From positions 17,210,501 through 17,274,500 of the forward strand of contig NC_051094.1 in NCBI RefSeq assembly GCF_901709675.1: DNA of 64,000 bases, given 5' to 3'. The first letter of the stretch is position 1; the number at the start of each line of letters is the position of its first letter. The notes under the pieces were generated by a model. The model searched no databases, had not been told where the DNA came from, and worked only from the letters and a program-made list of their open reading frames with translations. The position numbers and the translations under genes are program-made. Source of the DNA: Syngnathus acus (taxonomy: Eukaryota > Chordata > Actinopteri > Syngnathiformes > Syngnathidae). Positions 22,168 through 33,798 of the stretch are shown one piece after another.

Positions 22168-22402
22168 TTACACCGGCTGTGGAATGGCTGCGTGTGTTTT
22201 TTTTCCGCGGATGACGCGCGACTGCAATTCATACTGGCTGCGAATGGCTGCGTTGCGTCTCCGGAACGTCTCCGGCCACGAGATCGCGGGGGTTAATACT
22301 TAAGCTAGGTCGTTAGCTGATATGGAAAGTCTGTAAGTTGTAAATATGTCATGTTTTCATGAATTAAAAAAAAAGAGTTCGCAGAACAGTTTTAATTTGA
22401 AA

Positions 22403-22574
22403 TACCGTAATTTTCGGACTATAAGTCGCGTTTTTTTTCATAGTTTGGGTGGGGGGGCGACTTATACTCAGGAGCGACTTATATACATATATATGTTTTT
22501 TTTCACTTTTTTGGGCATTTTATGGCTGGTGCGACTTATACTCCGGTGCGACTTATAGTCCGAAAATTACGGTA
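22403..22574. mobile_element. Minimal pogo-like MITE, family A (copy A5, 172 bp)
   Basis: It consists only of the two terminal regions of family A joined together: TACCGTAATTTTCGGACTATA ... ATAGTCCGAAAATTACGGTA. All interior tail repeats are absent. It shows which bases are enough to be recognised and moved. Confidence 0.9.
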
Positions 22575-24435
22575 TATAGGATCCACAGATGCCCAATTTC
22601 CTGTCTGAGCCGTGTAATTTCTTCCGCTTCATGAAAATACACATACGGCGCCTGATAAAAATAGAAGGGTTGGGGAAGGCTCGCTAACTGCGGTGACATT
22701 CTACTGGCGCACCGCAGCCAGTGTGCATTGACTCGTTCAAAGCCCCCACCCGGAACAACCCCTTGCACCCCATGGTCGGTTCTCGGTTAACGAGAAGATC
22801 CTCCGTGGCATGGAAGAAGGAGCTCCAGGTTGAAAATAAAACGGTGTGTTTATATCATGATTATGCCATGGAAGTAGAGAACAAGAGGAAGGAATATAGT
22901 CTCGTAAGTATAGTATAGTCTCCAAACCCCTCTAACAAGGATGCGGGTCTTTTTTGAAACGGCACCAGTCAAGTATAACAGCGCAACGCAAGCCTCAGCG
23001 GACCTACAGAGACGAGGGTTCGAGGTGGGCAAAATCATTAGCATCTAAAAAAATTAGACCATCTTGGAGGAGACGCTGGGTCAGCTTCTACCTTGGGAGA
23101 CAACCGAGACACTTTGTGGGGAGTAAAACAGCGGTTCCAACTGCAGGTCCGGGACAAGTTGAGTGAGTGGTGTAGAAAAGAGAGCAAACCCTCAGCTGGA
23201 GGTCATCAAGACACCTAATTGGAACCTCTGATTTTTGGATTACAATGACCCTGGCGATATGAAAATTCTGATACCCGTGGATCAGCCTTTGAGCCAATTT
23301 TTTTTTTCCATTAAGGGCCCCTACTTTGTGGCAACCCACCTCACCATTAGAGGTAGCATGTTAGCGTCCCTGTTGGAAATTCTGTTCAGGTTTTTGCTAC
23401 CTTTCTGTTTTTGTTTAATATTCTTTTTTGTTTAGTTTTGGTCCGGAATGTTAATGGTACAATGTTTCAAACGTAAGTCATATGCATTATCAATATTATA
23501 CTCTCTGTAAACATAAATGGCCTAAATAACCTGATCAAGAGAAGTAAACTGAGAGCAAAAAAAGGAGAAAGCCAACATTTTATTCTGGCAGGAAACTCAT
23601 TTATCAGCCATTGAATATGACAAATTATACTTGAGAATTGTGTTGCTTTTGTGTCGCGCTAGCCAGGAGAAATGTAGCGAACAGATTGCATTTAATTCAC
23701 AAACCACGCACAGACGGTGAAATGTGTCATGAACTACGATGCCTAGCAGAATGAGTCTAGGTGCTGCAGTGGTATTTGTGTGTATTTAAATGAGGTAATT
23801 GACGGAGAGATTGACCACCTCCATGCAAATAAACCTTGTCAAAAACCGTCAAAAGCCTCGTTTTTACTGACGCTATCTACCCTCCTCTACTCAACTCAAC
23901 ATAAAAAAACTAAATTCGCTAGTCACATTGTTACAGCGACCGTAGCTGGCACGCACTGCACACACTAACAAAAACATTGGAGAGTGCGGATGGATTGTTG
24001 TACTTGGTTTGTGGTTTTATATCAGCCAGAAGACAAAAGGAATATTACATCAACCAGAAGATTTCAGGTCTACCAAAGGAAGGTTGTGGAAGTGAGCGCA
24101 AACATGGTTAAGAAGTACCACAGACCCTTTTTGTTTTTGAAAGACATAAGACATCCACCACAAGTGTTTAAGCTTTAAGCTGCGATGAGTGGCTGTGGAT
24201 GTCTTTGGTCAGAAATACCGATGGCGCATATTTTCATGAATATCGGCTGATGATTGGTCACGAATCGATCAAAGCATCTATTGAGAGTGTCGTACTTTGG
24301 GGCGAACTGCATTGCTAATGCTAAAAGGTTATTCAATATTGGTGAAACATAAAAAAAAAAACCACTGGATTCACATTTATTGCTGTACAATTATTGCCCC
24401 CCCCACCCCCGTTGCTAAATAGTTGCCGGTCCGCG
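22575..24435. other. sub1 intron sequence; nothing firmly recognised
   Basis: A frame at about 22940-23035 reads RVFFETAPVKYNSATQASAD and looks protein-like, but it ends quickly and could not be matched to a family. The rest is AT-rich with no terminal repeats seen. Confidence 0.5.
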
Positions 24436-24473
24436 AAGGGTATGGACTTGTATGAAAAATGTCGGGGACCACT
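24436..24473. mobile_element. Right end of a hAT element (GTCGGGGACCACTG)
   Basis: GGTCCGCGAAGGG followed by GTCGGGGACCACTG matches the 3' end of the CAGTGGTCCCC hAT family also present at 46966. The left end was not found. Confidence 0.5.
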
Positions 24474-24613
24474 GCTTTAAATAGTGGCCTGTATGTGCGG
24501 ACTCCCATGCACCAGGAGTTTGAAGTCACATGACCATAAGAGGGTGTGCACAATTCTGCTTTTACACACTGACCATTTACTGTACAGACAAGACAATTTT
24601 GTCATTGTTTTAC

Positions 24614-24722
24614 CTTTCTTCCCAGGCTTCATATCACCATCTGGATTCGTCCAGTACTCTCTGATGTCAATCAGAACTTTCCCTTTGAAGTCCCGGACAG
24701 AGACATATCGCATTCTTCCAAT
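24614..24722 (-). CDS. sub1: sub1 coding exon (PC4 ssDNA-binding core)
   Basis: Acceptor TTTTAACAG, then [20 protein letters not shown] and [16 protein letters not shown] plus the first base of a glycine codon, then donor G|GTAAAAC. This is the beta-sheet core of SUB1/PC4 that binds single-stranded DNA. Conserved residues such as the F-K-G-K turn and REYW are intact. Introns of 12.3 kb upstream and 9.3 kb downstream flank it. Length and both splice phases (0 and 1) agree with neighbouring exons. Confidence 0.96.
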
Positions 24723-25029
24723 CTGTTAAAACAGAAAAGAAAAAAACTATCGGGTATATAGCTATGTCTAGTAACGATAAAATATAACAACGTACAATAT
24801 TATCAGGATGAAAACACGAAGGAATATTTAAAGATCTGTTAGTTCATGCAATTCCTGGGATGAAAAGTGGACAACAAACCCAAACTAAAACAACTGGAGT
24901 GGAATGAGTCGAGTTTTTGGATGAAAACACGTTTGTTTGACTATAAAACTGGCAGCCACTGAGGCTGAAATCCATTCATCTGTCCATACATCCATCCGTC
25001 TATACATACGTACATCCATTTTATAATAT

Positions 25030-25078
25030 ATTATATAATGTGTGTGTGTATATTGTGTATATATATATATATATATAT
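25030..25078. repeat. TA/TG-rich microsatellite at an L2 5' junction
   Basis: (TG)n followed by (TA)n directly left of the truncated L2 copy. No gene. Confidence 0.8.
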
Positions 25079-25553
25079 GTTTGAACTACTCCCCTCCGGA
25101 CGGCGTTATAGAGCTCGGTACGCCAAAACCAGCAGACACAGAGACAGCTTCTTCCCCCAGGCTGTTGCTCTGATGAACTCACACCACTCTTAGAGTCTTA
25201 GAGTCATTACTGTGCAATAACATCCTGTTCTCCACACCTTTTTTGAATTTGTCTACACTGTTTGTACTATGTGTCCTCTCTGCATCCATTGCAGCCTGGT
25301 CATCCTGGATAAGGGACCTTCCCATCTGTGGTCTCTTCTCAAGGTTTCTCATTTCCCCTAGCTGGAGTTTTGAGTTTTTCCTTGCCCTTTTGGGAGTTTA
25401 AGATCAGGGGATGTTTGAGAATATTTGCCATTTTTCACATCTCCTGAGTGTTGTTAGTCACCTGAATGTTGAACAGAGGGTGTGATTTACCGAAGTCAAA
25501 TTCCTTGTTTGGCACGCTCAAACATGGCGAATAAAAAACTCTTGAATCTTGAA
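25075..25553 (+). mobile_element. 5'-truncated L2-type LINE 3' end with a chimeric 3' UTR
   Basis: The end of the L2 ORF ([20 protein letters not shown] ... ALMNSHHS region) is followed by the family 3' UTR and a CTTGAAT tail. Between TTGTCTACACTGTTTG and GCCATTTTTCACATC it carries about 165 extra bases absent from 14670-14700 and 57970-57995. Part of these (TTTTGGGAGTTTAAGATCAG) matches, in reverse, the LINE tail at 58735-58855. Confidence 0.85.
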
Positions 25554-25720
25554 TAATCAACTAAAAAAAGACACTGTGGCTGCTTCTCACTCACACACAT
25601 TGAACCATGTTATGCCCAACATTTCTCAAAAGAGCAGATGAATCCAAAGCAGCTGTCATGCATGTGGGAAGCTGAAAAGTTCAAATGTGTGGCTACTATG
25701 TGAGTTACCCATTTAAAATA

Positions 25721-25749
25721 AATAAATAAATAAATAAATAAATAAATAG
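25721..25749. repeat. (AAAT)n microsatellite
   Basis: Seven AAAT units. Confidence 0.9.
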
Positions 25750-26332
25750 AGTTCTTGGAGATATGAATAATGGCCAACAATTTACGATACAATAATATCT
25801 GCAGGCTCAGGGAGCACTTAAATCAGACAGGCACAAGCACAAAAAAAGGAACAGTAAGGGATGTAAGAAGAGTACAGTAATTATAAGATGAGTGTGTTCA
25901 AACCTGTGTAACAAAAGCACATATTTTGTGTAAGAAAAATATCATGGTTATCTTGTCTCAGTTTATAATTAATGTGAAGTTTAGGTTAGTACAGTTGAAC
26001 ACAAAGCTGATGTGTCCAGATGGAACCACATCTTTTTTCTGTTATGAATGGCAACTGATAAATACAAAGGTTGGTTGCAGACCAATAATAATTTAAATAA
26101 CAATATTAGAACAATAATAGTACTAATAATAATTTTTTTAAGTGTCAATGTGTATCGAACTGAACCAAAAACCATGGCCACAAAACCGAGAAGTACCGTA
26201 TTTTCCGGACTATAAGTTGCAGGTTTTTTTCACAGTTTGGCCGGGCGTGCGAGTTATAATCAGGAGCGACTTATTATTAACACATAATTACTTGATCATT
26301 AACACGTTACTTACTTACTATAGTATAGTTCA

Positions 26333-26880
26333 GGGGTGGCCAACCAGTCAGAGGCGAAGAGCCACATTTTTGACTGTGTCATCCCAAAGAGCCACATCCC
26401 CCCCCCCCCCCCCCCCCGCAAAGAGCCACATCCCCCCCCCCGCCCCCCCCCCCCCGCAGACAGAGAGAGACAGACACACACAATTTAGAAAATATTTTTA
26501 AAGTCATAATGTATTTTCCAAAATTTAAGTGGACCTCAGTGCGCAGGGAGCTTAATTTGGCCCGATCGCGCAACCGCAGCGCGCCGGGCGCTCAGTGTCG
26601 CATTGCTTTAGGAGCGTCTTTGTGTTTTAGGATGGCTTTACTGCTCCCACTTGCTTCCTTTGGAGGCATGATTAGAGTTGATGCAATCCTCAGAGTAACG
26701 AGAACGTAATAACGAATGGAGTCAGTTGGCATGCGGGTCCTCTCGGCTCATCTCGCGAGGTTCGACAACCGAATTTCGTCTAAGATCCGAAGCAAAAAAA
26801 TCTCGAATTTTTTATTCGAACACCGATTTGTTCGAGAACCGGGACGTTCGAAAACCGAGGCTCCATTGTACTTCTGGAGT
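26333..26880. mobile_element. hAT left end and unrelated mariner-type right end, nested fragments
   Basis: CAGGGGTGGCCAACCAGTCAG at 26333 is a common fish hAT start, followed by two poly-C runs between GAGCCACAT copies. The right edge GTTCGAAAACCGAGGCTCCA (about 26850-26872) is instead the end of a mariner-type element (TGGAACCTCGGTTTTCGAAC inverted). The partner ends are missing, so two broken elements are fused. Confidence 0.5.
26398..26456. repeat. Poly-C tracts
   Basis: Runs of 19 or more C and of C with a single G interruption, separated by GCAAAGAGCCACAT. Reading frames across them are artefacts, and the exact lengths may be assembly-sensitive. Confidence 0.9.
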
Positions 26881-27002
26881 TAACAGCGGCATTGTTTATA
26901 AGTGTTATTTATGTTTTAGTCATTTGATATATAGCTTATATATAGTTATATAGGTCTGTGGAATAATAGGAACCGCAACTGACTATGAGTCCGACGTCAA
27001 CG

Positions 27003-27503
27003 CCGTATTGGCCCGAATATAAGACTGTGTTTTTTGCATTGACTGAAAAAGCGGGGGTCGTCTTACATTCGGGGTCTAGACATTATACGCCAGTTATCTT
27101 TAAAGCGAATACTAAACTTAACTCCCCAGGCCAAAGCGATCCCGTCACGAAGAATAAAAATAAAAAATAGCGGTAAGAAAGAGAAGAAAATAAGAAAAGA
27201 GATAACAGAAAATAAAAAAAACAGAAGCCATTCATTTACAAATGTGATTGCACTTTAGTTTACTTTGTTAAATTTTCAGATATTAAGATGTGATAGACAG
27301 TTTTTACATGATTTGAATGAGGCAAAATAACGTGCTTTTTCTCTCGAATATATTGTTATAATCATTTGTTTCAGATGTACCGTAATTATTTTCTGTATAA
27401 AAATTTTATTTGGTGTTCAAAAAGTCTTTTTTCAAACTTGAGTCTTGAAAAAGAGGGGGTTGTCTTATAATCAGGGTCGTCTTATATTCGGGCCAATACG
27501 GTA
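27003..27503. mobile_element. pogo-like MITE, family C (TTGGCCCGAATATAAGAC ends)
   Basis: Left CCGTATTGGCCCGAATATAA and right TTATATTCGGGCCAATACGG are inverted, with TA at the edges. It splits one tail unit of copy A6 between GACGTCAACG and ACTTCTGGAGTC. It has no coding region. Confidence 0.82.
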
Positions 27504-27990
27504 CTTCTGGAGTCAACAGCGTCATTTTTTAAAGTGACACAGAAGACGAAGATTTCGATGGATTTAATGATTTGGAGTGACACGGATGGTTCGATAAAAT
27601 TGTTATTTATGTTATAGTTATATCTAGTTTATATATAGTTATATAACCTGTGGAATAACTGGAACCGCAACTGACGATGAGTCTGACGTCAGCACAGGTT
27701 GTAGTTCCGGAATTTTTAAGTGACAACGAGTGAGGATGAAGAATTCAGTGGATTTAATGATTTGGAGTGACACCGATGGTTCAATAAAATTGTTTATGTT
27801 ATAGTTATTTTATATCTAGTTTATATACAGTTATATAGGCCTGTGAAATAATTGGAACCGCAATTGACGATGAGTCTGACCTCTGCACCACATGTACTTC
27901 CGGAGTCAGCAGTGGCGTCGTTTACACAGAGGACGAAGATTTCGATGGATTTAATGATTTGGAGTGACACGGATGGTTTGATAAACGTTT
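27503..27990 (+). repeat. Array of transposase-tail units (about 195 bp period)
   Basis: Three direct units each run CTGTGGAATAA-TGGAACCGCAACTGA, GACGATGAGTCTGACGTCAG, a variable stretch, then GAAGATTTCGATGGATTTAA and TGATTTGGAGTGACACGGAT. Tails fall at 27524-27575, 27720-27770 and 27927-27968. The first reads SDTEDEDFDGFNDLE-stop without error; the second has a frameshift. Confidence 0.8.
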
Positions 27991-28371
27991 TATTTATGTT
28001 AAAGTTATTTGAACAACTGTTAATATATTATGTCAGGCACGTTCTCAGTGCCTCGTTTGTTTATGTAACGTTAGCATACTGTATCGTTTAGCCTGTGGTT
28101 GCCTATTCGTCTCTGTTCTTGGTGTTGGATTTTGTCAAATATAGTCCCCCCAAAAATGCGACTTATATATGCTTTTTTCTTCTTTATTATGCATTTTATG
28201 GCTGGTGCGACTTGTACTCCGAAGTGACTCATAGTCCGGAAAATACAGTATTTCATATTGGTCAATATCAATCTATATTGAATTGTATTTATTTTCAATT
28301 TAATGATTGAAAAATAAGGACCTTCAAAAAGGCCTGAATGTAGATCATGTATTACATTTTATTTTAATATG

Positions 28372-29108
28372 ACGGTGCTGTGGTGGAGAGAGTGAGCAGC
28401 ACCAGGTTCCTGGGGGTGCACATCAATGAGGATCTCTCCTGGTCCACCAACACCGCATCACTGGCGAAGAAGGCCCAGCGCCGCCTGTACTTCCTTCGGA
28501 AACTCAGGCGAGCGGGCGCTCCTCCGGCCGTCATGACTACATTTTACCGCGGCACCATTGAGAGCGTCCTCTCCAGCTGTATTGCTGTTTGGGGTGGCAG
28601 CTGCACTGACTACGACTTGAAGGCCCTGCAGCGCATAGTGAAAACGGTTGGTAAGACTATTGGTGCTTCTCTCCCCTCCTTGAAGGACATTTACACCTCC
28701 CATCTCACCCGCAAGGCGACCAAGATTGTGAGTGATGTGAGTCACCCCGCTCACTCTTTGTTTGATCTTCTGCCCTCTGGGAGGCGGTACAGGAGCCTGC
28801 GCTCCCGCACCACCAGACTCTCCAACAGCTTCGTACTCCAGGCCGTTAGGATCCTGAACTCGCTCCCCCTTCCTGCGTAGCGTCCTGTTCTTTGCGCTAT
28901 GCTTACTGTCTGCTGTATGCGCACTGGCTCAGTTTTGCTCCTCTTATTTATTGGGTTTATTGGGTTGTTGGTTTATTATTTATTCATCTTTTTATTTTGT
29001 GTCGTCTACTTGTATGTCTCGTCACCGTGGGATAGAGGAAACGGAATTTCGGTTTCTTTGTGTGTCTTGACATATGAAGGATTGACAATAAAGCTGACTT
29101 TGACTTTG
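28372..29108 (+). mobile_element. 5'-truncated L2-type LINE (family L2-B)
   Basis: It starts inside the ORF at GACGGTGCTGTGGTGGAG, keeps the rest of the frame intact, and ends in GACTTT repeats after GACAATAAAGCTGACTTT. It lacks the TTATTTATTTATT expansion seen at 16770-16850. Confidence 0.9.
28380..28880 (+). CDS. L2-B LINE reverse transcriptase C-terminal region (166 codons, truncated)
   Basis: Opens at VERVSSTRFLGVHINEDLSW, the segment after the YADD motif. It continues through KKAQRRLYFLRKL, YRGTIESVLSSCIAVWGGSC, GASLPSLKDIYTSHLTRKA and [19 protein letters not shown], to the stop after NSLPLPA. There is no endonuclease or palm domain, so it cannot function alone. The first ATG-like start is internal to the ancestral ORF and has no meaning for translation. 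Confidence 0.85.
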   Translation: MVERVSSTRFLGVHINEDLSWSTNTASLAKKAQRRLYFLRKLRRAGAPPAVMTTFYRGTIESVLSSCIAVWGGSCTDYDLKALQRIVKTVGKTIGASLPSLKDIYTSHLTRKATKIVSDVSHPAHSLFDLLPSGRRYRSLRSRTTRLSNSFVLQAVRILNSLPLPA

Positions 29109-29244
29109 AATGTAATACAATGCAGCTGAGAAAAAAATCAAACTCGCAAATATAATGCCTTTTTAAAAATATTGTGCTTAGTAGAGCTGAGCGATATATG
29201 CGAAAAATGTTTGTCAATTTTGATAATTATTGATTTCTTTACAG

Positions 29245-29530
29245 CGGCCTAGAAGTACGGCAATTCAGAGGTGCAGGGCTCAATTCTGTCTCCAGCTTTC
29301 CTGTGTGGAGTTTGCATGTTCTCCCCATGCCTGCGTGGGTTTTACCCAGGTGCTCCGGTTTCCTCCCACATTCCAAAAAACATGCATGTTACAGGCCGAT
29401 TGACCACTCCAAATTGTCCATAGTTGTGATTGTGGGTGTAAATGGTTGTTTATCTATGTGGGCCCTTCAAATGGCTGGCAAGCAGTTCAGGGTGTACACT
29501 GCCTACTGCCCAAGGATTGCTGAAAGTAGC
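29245..29530 (+). mobile_element. Common teleost SINE-like repeat (GTGTGGAGTTTGCATGTTCTCC core)
   Basis: The head has a B-box-like GGGCTCAATTCT, followed by TTTCCTGTGTGGAGTTTGCA and TCCGGTTTCCTCCCACATTC. This is a very widespread fish repeat. The end of the same repeat type is at 49540-49660. Whether it is a SINE or a LINE tail is not settled from this copy. Confidence 0.65.
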
Positions 29531-29807
29531 AACGAAATTATTCAAATCCCATTAGACAGAAAGTCACGTAGAAAGCGTGTAAACTTGAGGTTCTGCTGTA
29601 TTAGAGGCAGAACAGGTGATATTAAAGGAAACATTTAAAGTGTAAACTAATGACGTGACCTGGATAACTATTGTCAGCACACTTCATAGAGTATGTGATA
29701 TTACAGAAAAGATTTAAAGTGTAAACTAACGACTTGTCCTGGATAACTATTGTCCGTACACTGCATAGAGTACCGTGTTTTCCCATGCATAATGCGCAAA
29801 ATTTAAC

Positions 29808-30533
29808 TACCGTTTTTTTCCGTGTATAATGCGCAAAATTTAACTAATTTATTGTCCTAAAATCTGGGGTGCGCATTATACATGGGTACAAATTTTTTAA
29901 ATTTTTTTTTTTTTTAATTTTTTTTTTTTTTTTTTTTTTAAGAAAATCATGGTACAACAAAACCAACAACAGGACTGACCGACAATAGTGTGTTTGTACT
30001 GTGCTCTGGTCATTTCGTCAAAGAAGGGATAATAGTCCTCTTCTCTTCTTGACTGACAATGAATGTGATAGTTTAATACAATCAGCAAATAACAAAATGC
30101 GTATTACAGGTAATATTTTATTTCACAACACTTTGCCTTGTTCCTTTCGTCTCTGCTGTTCACTTCAAACACGCTCCATACGAACGCAATGCTCTCGTAT
30201 CAGACGCTTGCTCGATCACCTGCTCGTTTGCTGTCACAATGTACCCTACACAAATCCGAAACATTTGTTGCAGCTCCGAGTCACGACGAGGGGCAAGTTT
30301 TGGTTTCCAAGGGTGTTTTTATTCCTCTTCAACGTCTCGCCCATACAGAGCCGCCTTTTTCACATGTCCGCACGTCACTTTCCTCTCTTTTCATCTGATC
30401 GCGGTGGTGCCTTTACGGGCAGTCGGAGAAATCAACGGCAACAAAAAAAAATACATCCAGCCTAGTTAAGACCATACCAAAGACTATAAAAATGGGACCC
30501 ATTGCCTCCCTGCGTGTGTGACGATCATTGGGA

Positions 30534-30570
<37 letters not shown>

Positions 30571-30671
30571 TGCGTATTATACATGGGTACAGGCTTTTTT
30601 CCAGCATCAACATGCCATTTTTAGGGTGCGTATTATACATGGGGGCGCATTATACACGGAAAAAAACGGTA
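29808..30671. mobile_element. pogo-like element, family B (inner copy), carrying a SINE fragment
   Basis: TACCGTTTTTTTCCGTGTATA at the left and TATACACGGAAAAAAACGGTA at the right, TA-flanked, inserted into another copy of itself. Its interior is partly replaced: 30471-30537 is SINE sequence, followed by about 29 A (30538-30566). Confidence 0.78.
30471..30537 (+). mobile_element. Internally deleted SINE fragment with poly(A)
   Basis: GACCATACCAAAGACTATAA through CCTCCCTG is joined directly to CGTGTGTGACGATCATTGGG, skipping about 190 bases present at 10518-10670. The normal CTTTAAT tail is replaced by poly(A). Confidence 0.75.
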
Positions 30672-31429
30672 ATTTATCGTCCTAAAATCTGGGGTGCGCA
30701 TTATGCATGGGTACAACAATTTTTGAAGAAAATCTCCCTCGAAATAAAACTTGAAATCACACCTTTCTTCTTGTTTGTTGTCAATCGCGCATCGCATTCA
30801 GCCATCCTGCCCAACACACTTAGTGAGTAAAATTCATAATTGACGACACATCGTTTGATGCGATGGTGCAATCCTTGATGGTGTGTTATTGTCAAATATT
30901 GTTTGTTTTTTAATTTCCATCGCAGACCGGATATCATACGGAGGCCGCCATGACAGTATGCGCAGAACGGATGCGCAAGACACGTCAGCTATATACTAAA
31001 GAGCGAGAGTTCAGTTCTAAACCTAAATGCGTATTACAGGTAATATTTTATTTCACAACACTTTGCCTTGTTCCTTTCGTCTCTGCTGTTCACTTCGAAC
31101 ACGCTCCATACGAACACAATGCTCTCGTATCAGACGCTTGCTCGATCACCTGCTCGTTTGCTGTCACAATGTACCCTACACAAATCCGAAACATTTCTTC
31201 GCTATCGAGTTTGCTAGCGCATGCGCAGTGATACTGACCGGCAGAATAACATCCGGTTGTTCCCAAAGATGATCTTTTTTCTGAAATAATTTTACGTTTA
31301 CGGACTTAAGTAAGAGTCAAAATTTGGGTGCGTATTATACATGGGTATAGTCTTTTTTCCAGCATCGACATGCCATTTTTAGGGTGCGTATTATGCACGG
31401 GGGCGCATTTTGCATGGAAAAACACGGTA

Positions 31430-32063
31430 TATGATAATTAATGTGATTCAACCACAGTTTGTTTATTATGCGCAGCAATGATGCAACATAATTAGATGGC
31501 TAGACGTCTATGGCTTTACGTGACATGATCTTCACAAGACGTTTCCATGAACTGAAGAGAAAGAAAGCCATCACCTTATTTTCCCAACATAATTCTACCA
31601 CTTGCTGCATTACTCCCCTTTCGATATTAGATGAAGAAACAAATGAGCCCTTGTTGGATCATATTTACTTATCCACTGCCACATGTCATTGTTTTTTTTA
31701 GTGCATGTCACTCGACATCGTGATTGATGCGCATGCGTGTCACATCACGGACGTATTCAGTTAACAGATGTCATATTTGTTTTTGGAACGTGAACAAGAA
31801 CATGAAAAGAACAGATTTAACACGTAAAATCCAAATTGAACATCGCGCCTTGCAGTTTGTGGCTGCCGGGATGAAAACTACACTTGCTGTAATTTTCAGC
31901 ATCTCACCAGGATTTCCGGACTGCTTTGATTTCTACTGAGAGCTTTGAATTCCTCGGTAAATACTGCGATTGTGAAATTGCAAATTCCTAGGGCGACTAA
32001 TTAGCGCTAGTGTTCACTGCTACACCTCATAAATAAATGAAAAAAATAAGACTTGCACCTGCC
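31430..32063. other. No gene or repeat recognised
   Basis: Sequence between element B2 and the Tc1 element; short frames only. Confidence 0.6.
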
Positions 32064-32422
32064 TACAGTATCTCCCAAAAGTGAGTACACCCCTCTCATT
32101 TCTGCAATGTTTTAATTATATCTTGTCATGGGACAACACTGAAGAAATTACACTTTGATACAATGTTAAGTAGTCACTGTAGAGCTTGGATAGCAAAGTA
32201 AATTTATTGTTACTTCAAAGTACCTCAAAATACAACAATGAATGTGTAAAATGCCGGAAACAAACTGAAAATCTCAAAATTAAGTCAAAATTGGGACCAA
32301 TTAGGCATTTTTCCTCCCTGTGTAATGCGACTAGTTAGTGTAACGAGGTGTCAAGTGTGATTGGGGAGCAGGTGTATTAAATTAGGTATTTTCACTCTCA
32401 TACTGGTCACAGGAAGTTCAAC

Positions 32423-33442
32423 ATGGCACCTCATGGCTAAGAACTCTCTGAGGATCTAAAAAAAAAAAAGAATTATTGCTCTACATAAAGATGGCCTAGG
32501 CTTTAAGAAGATTGCCAACACCCTGAAAATGAGCTGTAGCACGGTGGCTAAGACCATACAGCTGTTTAAGAGGACAAGTTCCATTCAAAACAGGCCTCGC
32601 CATGGTCGACCAAAGAAGTTGAGTGCGCACGCTCAGCGTCATATTCAGAGGTTGGCTTTGGAAAACAGGCGTATGAGTGCTGCCAGCATTGCTGTAGAGG
32701 TTGAAGGGGTGGGGAGTCAGTCTGTCAGTGCTCAGACCATACGCTGCACACTGCATTCAATTGGTCTGCATGGCCGTCATCCCAGGAAAAAGCCTTTTCT
32801 AAAAAAGATTCACAAGGAAGCTCGCAAAAGGTTTGCTGAAGACAAGCAGACTAAGGATATGGGTTACTGGAACCATGTCCTGTGGTCTGATGAGACCAAG
32901 ATAAACTTATTTGGTTCAGATGGTGTCTAGTGTGTGTGTGGCGGCAACCAGGAGAAGAGTACAAAGGCAAGTGTGTCTTGCCTACAGTCAAGCATGGTGG
33001 TGGGAGCGCCATGGTCTGGGGCTGTATGAGTGCTGCTGGCACTGGGGAGCTACAGTTCATTGAGGGAACAATGAATGCCAACATGTACTGTGGAATACTG
33101 AAGCAGAGCATGATCTGCTCCCTCCGTAAACTGGGCTGCGGAGCAGTATTCCAACAAGATAACAACCCCAAACACACCTCCAAGACGACCACTGCCTTCC
33201 TAAAGAAGCTCAGGGTGAAGGTGATGGACTGGCCAAGCATGTCCCCAGACCTAAACCCTATTGAACATCTGTGGGGACCCCTCAAACGGAAGGTGGAGGA
33301 GCGCAAGGTCTCCGACATCCACCACTCTGTGATGTCATCATGGAAGAGGATTCCAGCGGCGACCTGTGAAGCTCTGGTTAACTCCATGCCTAAAAGGATT
33401 ACAGCAGTGCTGGAAAATAATGGTGGCCACACAAAATATTGA
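32423..33442 (+). pseudogene. Tc1-type DD34E transposase, broken
   Basis: ATG at 32423 (MAPHG, then TAA). After a frame change in a 12-A run (32458-32469), the paired HTH region follows (GLGFKKIANTLKMSCSTVAK, GRPKKLSAHAQRHIQRLA). Catalytic residues are WSDETKI (first D), QQDNNPKHTSK (second D) and SPDLNPIEHLWG (E), spacing 34, all present. A TAG plus a TG-dinucleotide insertion at about 32926-32938 splits the frame again. Family length is about 340 residues. At least three disabling changes, so no active product. Confidence 0.92.
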
Positions 33443-33798
33443 CATTTGGGTCCACTTTTGACATTTTCAGTTGGGGTGTACTCACTTTTGTTGCCAGCAT
33501 TTTACACATTCATTGTTGTATTTTGAGTTACTTTGAAGTAACAATAAATTTACTTTGCTATCCAAGCTCTACAGCAGTGGTTCTCAAACTTTTTTCAGTG
33601 ATGTACCCCCTTTGCAATATTTTTTCAGCCAAGTACCCCCTGACCAGCGCAACACATTTCTGGTAGAAAAGAAAGAGGTACAGGATTGTCCCATCAGTGT
33701 TTGATTTATTAAAGTTAAACAGCTTGTAGCAATGTACCTGACAGACACATTTATGTTTCAAACATTGCATATAGAAACAAAAATGATAAACAGTAAAC

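Larger units (their letters stand above)
26194..28250. mobile_element. pogo-like element, family A (copy A6), with tandem tail repeats and nested fragments
   Basis: The left end is TACCGTATTTTCCGGACTATA and the right end ATAGTCCGGAAAATACAGTA, with TA edges. Inside are hAT and mariner fragments (26333-26880), family C element (27003-27503) and an array of transposase-tail units (27503-27990). No catalytic domain remains. Confidence 0.85.
29771..31429. mobile_element. pogo-like element, family B (outer copy B2), with a second family-B copy inside
   Basis: Ends TACCGTGTTTTCCCATGCAT and ...GCATGGAAAAACACGGTA. The TTTAACTAATTTATTGTCC segment of the family is split at its TA by an inner copy (29808-30671). 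The outer right part repeats the interior of B1, including GCTATATACTAAAGAGCGAG. No transposase frame. Confidence 0.8.
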
